Positions 34,349 to 36,587 of a stretch of DNA of 36,587 nucleotides are shown one piece after another (position 1 is the first letter of the stretch; every line of letters starts with the position of its first letter). Source of the stretch: Nitrosomonas sp. (GTDB lineage: Bacteria; Pseudomonadota; Gammaproteobacteria; Burkholderiales; Nitrosomonadaceae). Under the pieces are notes generated by a model, which made no database searches, had not been told where the DNA came from, and saw nothing but the letters and a program-made list of their open reading frames with translations. Where the stretch lies: the NCBI GenBank assembly GCA_017994575.1, contig JAGOKN010000021.1, forward strand, positions 1 to 36,587, written 5' to 3'. The position numbers and the translations under genes were made by a program.

Positions 34349-35764
34349 ATGATCGTAAAAACTCCCCATCGTTCTCATCAACCGGATGCGCTTCCGTTGT
34401 TGAATATCGCCGTCGTCGGACATACCAACACGGGTAAAACATCGCTGATTCGCACCATGCTGCGCAGCACAGAATTTGGTGTCATTGAAGATGCTGCGGG
34501 CACCACGCGCCATGTCGAACAGGCGACCATTGCTGCTGACAATGAGCCGGTTTTAAATTTGTATGACACACCGGGATTGGAGGATTCCAGGGCTTTGTTT
34601 GCGCATATCAAAAAGCTGCAAACCAAATTAAAGCCGCTGACACCGGCGCAAATACTGGAACATTTTATCGCGCATGTTTCTGTCAATGACCCATTGGAAC
34701 AGGAAGCCAAAGTCATTCGGCAAGTATTGCGCAGCGACATTCTTTTATACATCATTGATGTGCGAGAGCCTTTTCTGGAAAAATACCGCCTCGAACTGGA
34801 TATCCTGACGCAATCCGCTAAACCGATTATTCCGGTGTTTAACTTTATCGCCGAGCACAATCAGGAACTGGCGAAGTGGCGGCAACATCTGGCAGGCTAC
34901 CACATGCACGCGACGCTAGAATTTGATACGGTTGCGTTTACTTTTGAGGCGGAAAAGCGCTTGTATCAGAAAATCCAAACGCTGGTCGAGTCCCATTACA
35001 CACCGCTGCAAAAGCTGATCGATTTCCGTGCCAAGTTGTGGAATCAATTGTGCTTATCTGGCGCCAAACGCGTGACCGAGTTGATTGTCAACGTTGCTTG
35101 CTATCGCGAAACCAAATCAATGCAGCATAACCTAATCGCTCATTCATTGATTGAAGACCGGCTGCATGATTTTGTCAGAAAAGCCGAGCAGCATTGCCTC
35201 AACGATTTATTATCGATTTTCAATTTCTCCGACAAGGATGTTGCCATTCAGAAAATACCGGTCAGTAACGGTCATTGGCAACTGGATATTTTTGCGCCTG
35301 GCATACTCAAAGCTTACGGTTTGGACGTAGGCAGCGCTGCGGCCAAAGGCGCCGCAGCTGGTGCCGGCATCGATCTGATGGTGGGTGGCATGAGCTTGGG
35401 TGCGGCCAGCGCACTGGGTGCCATTGCGGGCGCTGGCTGGTCCACTTTCAAACGCTACGGCGATGAAATCAAGGCCACCGTCAAAGGCACACAGTGGCAA
35501 TGCGCCGATGAAGCTACTGTGCAAATCTTGTATCTGCGCCAAAAACACTTGCTGAAGAAACTGATGCACCGAGGCCATGCGGCTCAGGATGCTTTGCACG
35601 TGGACAAAGCCGATAGCGAGAAATTACCTGACAACTGGAAAAAACTGACCAGCACTTTGCGCCAGAATCCTGCTTGGCAGGAGCCATCTGTCGTCCGTAA
35701 TAATAATCCGCAATATCAGGAAATCGAAGCTAAGCTGGTGGGGGCATTGCTGGATGAAGGGTGA
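34349..35764 (+). CDS. P-loop GTPase with DUF3482 domain
   Basis: A 471-residue Era/TrmE-like GTPase. The start is ATG at 34349, two bases after the DUF2868 stop; a longer frame reaches back into that gene but is not needed. The P-loop is VVGHTNTGKTSL (residues 24-31), switch I has AAGTTRHVE, and Walker B/G3 is LYDTPGLED. The usual NKxD base-specificity motif is not seen where expected; PVFNFIAEHN stands in its place, so nucleotide specificity may differ. The C-terminal DUF3482 part has a Gly/Ala-rich segment (about 345-385, GSAAAKGAAAGAGIDLMVGG through SALGAIAGAGW) that could associate with membrane. Confidence 0.9.
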   Translation: MIVKTPHRSHQPDALPLLNIAVVGHTNTGKTSLIRTMLRSTEFGVIEDAAGTTRHVEQATIAADNEPVLNLYDTPGLEDSRALFAHIKKLQTKLKPLTPAQILEHFIAHVSVNDPLEQEAKVIRQVLRSDILLYIIDVREPFLEKYRLELDILTQSAKPIIPVFNFIAEHNQELAKWRQHLAGYHMHATLEFDTVAFTFEAEKRLYQKIQTLVESHYTPLQKLIDFRAKLWNQLCLSGAKRVTELIVNVACYRETKSMQHNLIAHSLIEDRLHDFVRKAEQHCLNDLLSIFNFSDKDVAIQKIPVSNGHWQLDIFAPGILKAYGLDVGSAAAKGAAAGAGIDLMVGGMSLGAASALGAIAGAGWSTFKRYGDEIKATVKGTQWQCADEATVQILYLRQKHLLKKLMHRGHAAQDALHVDKADSEKLPDNWKKLTSTLRQNPAWQEPSVVRNNNPQYQEIEAKLVGALLDEG

Positions 35765-35853
35765 TGTTTGCTTATCTTTGCTGCACCATCTTTTCAGGTG
35801 CAAATTAAATTCAAATCAATCAATATCATCGGTATGAAAAGCGTTTCATATTT

Positions 35854-36219
35854 TTATCCTGCCAAATCAAGTACCAATCTGATAGACAAATAGATGACCA
35901 GTGCGGCAAGCGCTAAGTGAATCAGAAAATGAGCAGGATTTTGTTTAACGGCATCGATAAAAGTCTTATTTCTTCCTTCCCGTTCCAGGCGGGCATATTC
36001 TGTGCGCATTCTAAGTGTGCGTTCATTCTGATAGCTATCCAATAATGTACGCGCTTTCTCAAACTGATCTGCATCTTTCAGCCAGATAGCCGGCATTGAA
36101 ACGCCCCAGTTCCCGGCTGATGTTTCATAAAAATCAATGTCATGATTAGCTAATAGCTCGCGCACGTCATCTGCTTCATCATCGGGAACACCATGCAGCC
36201 GGAATAAAATTTTTGCCAT
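35854..36219 (-). CDS. DUF6164 family small membrane protein
   Basis: A 121-residue protein. The N-terminal 70 residues (KILFRLHGVPDDEADDVRELLANHDIDFYETSAGNWGVSMPAIWLKDADQFEKARTLLDSYQ) form a small ferredoxin-like domain resembling DUF2007/PII-like metal or ligand sensors. A charged helix (about 75-95) leads to a single C-terminal membrane helix (HFLIHLALAALVIYLSIRLVL). It matches the DUF6164 family, of unknown function. The ORF stands alone between the GTPase and the SDR gene. Confidence 0.82.
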   Translation of the reverse strand: MAKILFRLHGVPDDEADDVRELLANHDIDFYETSAGNWGVSMPAIWLKDADQFEKARTLLDSYQNERTLRMRTEYARLEREGRNKTFIDAVKQNPAHFLIHLALAALVIYLSIRLVLDLAG

Positions 36220-36358
36220 TGAGGATCTTTTCTTGTGTTATTTTCTAGTTTAGAGAGGTTAGTATCATGCGTGCATGCTATCTTTGCACCAAAATTACTG
36301 TCAAGTGATCGGAAATGCTGAAAAGCAAAATTACGTTTTTACAGGTTAATCGAATCAG

Positions 36359-36587
36359 ATGAAAAAAACCATATTAATCACTGGATGTTCTAGTGGGATT
36401 GGCTACTGTGTTGCCAAAGGATTACATGCACGCGGTTATCGCGTGTTTGCCACTGCAAGAAGACGCGATAGTGTCGAAATGTTGCTGGCTGAAGGTCTGG
36501 AGAGCTTTCACCTGAATTTAACCGATTCCAATTCGATCAATTTTGCTTTTGAGGAAGTCATGCGGCGTACAGATGGTGAATTGTATG
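36359..36587 (+). CDS. short-chain dehydrogenase/reductase, N-terminal fragment
   Basis: The gene is cut by the right edge after about 76 codons. The ATG at 36359 starts MKKTILITGCSSGIGYCVAKGLHARGYRVFATARR. It contains the Rossmann TGxxxGIG motif and an Arg-rich end of the second strand that favours NADP. The later ESFHLNLTDSNSINFAFEEV fits the adenine-ring-binding Asp region. The catalytic Ser-Tyr-Lys lies beyond the window, so substrate and exact subfamily cannot be stated. Confidence 0.9.
   Translation, partial: MKKTILITGCSSGIGYCVAKGLHARGYRVFATARRRDSVEMLLAEGLESFHLNLTDSNSINFAFEEVMRRTDGELY

Noticed and set aside
35782..35802. TGCACC/GGTGCA hairpin after the DUF3482 GTPase gene.
   Set aside because: Six-base stem without a T run; too weak to call a terminator.
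1..36587. CRISPR arrays, rRNA genes, intact tRNA genes, toxin-antitoxin or phage modules.
   Set aside because: None found: no regularly spaced repeats, no rRNA-like sequence, no transposase or integrase, and no complete tRNA.

Overview
The window is chromosomal sequence from a Gram-negative proteobacterium, most likely a betaproteobacterium of the Nitrosomonas type. This rests on the collinear order rpsB-tsf-pyrH-frr-uppS-cdsA-dxr-rseP-bamA-skp-fabZ-rnhB, the AT-leaning composition, and the companions darP/pmbA, ydbH-ynbE-ydbL and the DUF2868/DUF3482 pair. The genus is inferred from gene content, not proven.

Layout. (1) 1-1149: the 3' end of mutS meets a convergent SlyD-type FKBP isomerase. 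(2) 1015-12953: a twelve-gene minus-strand block runs from a promoter in front of rpsB through translation factors, UMP kinase, isoprenoid and phospholipid synthesis, the site-2 protease and the outer-membrane biogenesis genes to rnhB, ending with a possible 44-codon ORF. The three lipid A genes normally interleaved here (lpxD, lpxA, lpxB) are absent. (3) 13094-15844: fnr with a perfect FNR box beside its start, a divergent intact HemN homologue whose radical-SAM cysteine motif is broken, and a small lipoprotein cytochrome c. (4) 15845-19176: long AT-rich regulatory gaps around a DUF2490 outer-membrane protein, a tRNA-like relic, tandem near-palindromes, a D-Ala-D-Ala carboxypeptidase fused to a SPOR domain, and tusA. 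(5) 19253-26414: pmbA/darP divergent pair, an HDAC-like deacetylase, an unrecognised membrane coiled-coil protein, a small potassium channel, a permuted papain-like hydrolase and an RTX/DUF4214 secreted protein. (6) 26806-30648: a DUF3047 protein convergent to the ydbH-ynbE-ydbL envelope lipid-transport operon. (7) 30902-36587: a YdjM-like membrane hydrolase, a class I glutamine amidotransferase, a MITE-like element with 21-bp perfect inverted ends, the DUF2868/DUF3482-GTPase pair, a DUF6164 protein and the start of an SDR oxidoreductase.

How they fit together. The envelope theme is strong: BamA and Skp assemble outer-membrane proteins, RseP controls envelope stress, CdsA, UppS and Dxr feed phospholipid and cell-wall synthesis, the carboxypeptidase trims peptidoglycan, and YdbH/YnbE/YdbL carry lipid to the outer membrane. 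The local loss of lpx genes raises the possibility of an outer membrane without classical lipid A. The fnr, HemN-like and cytochrome c genes form an oxygen-response and heme neighbourhood. The most unusual observations are the lpx-less cluster and the intact HemN pseudoenzyme.
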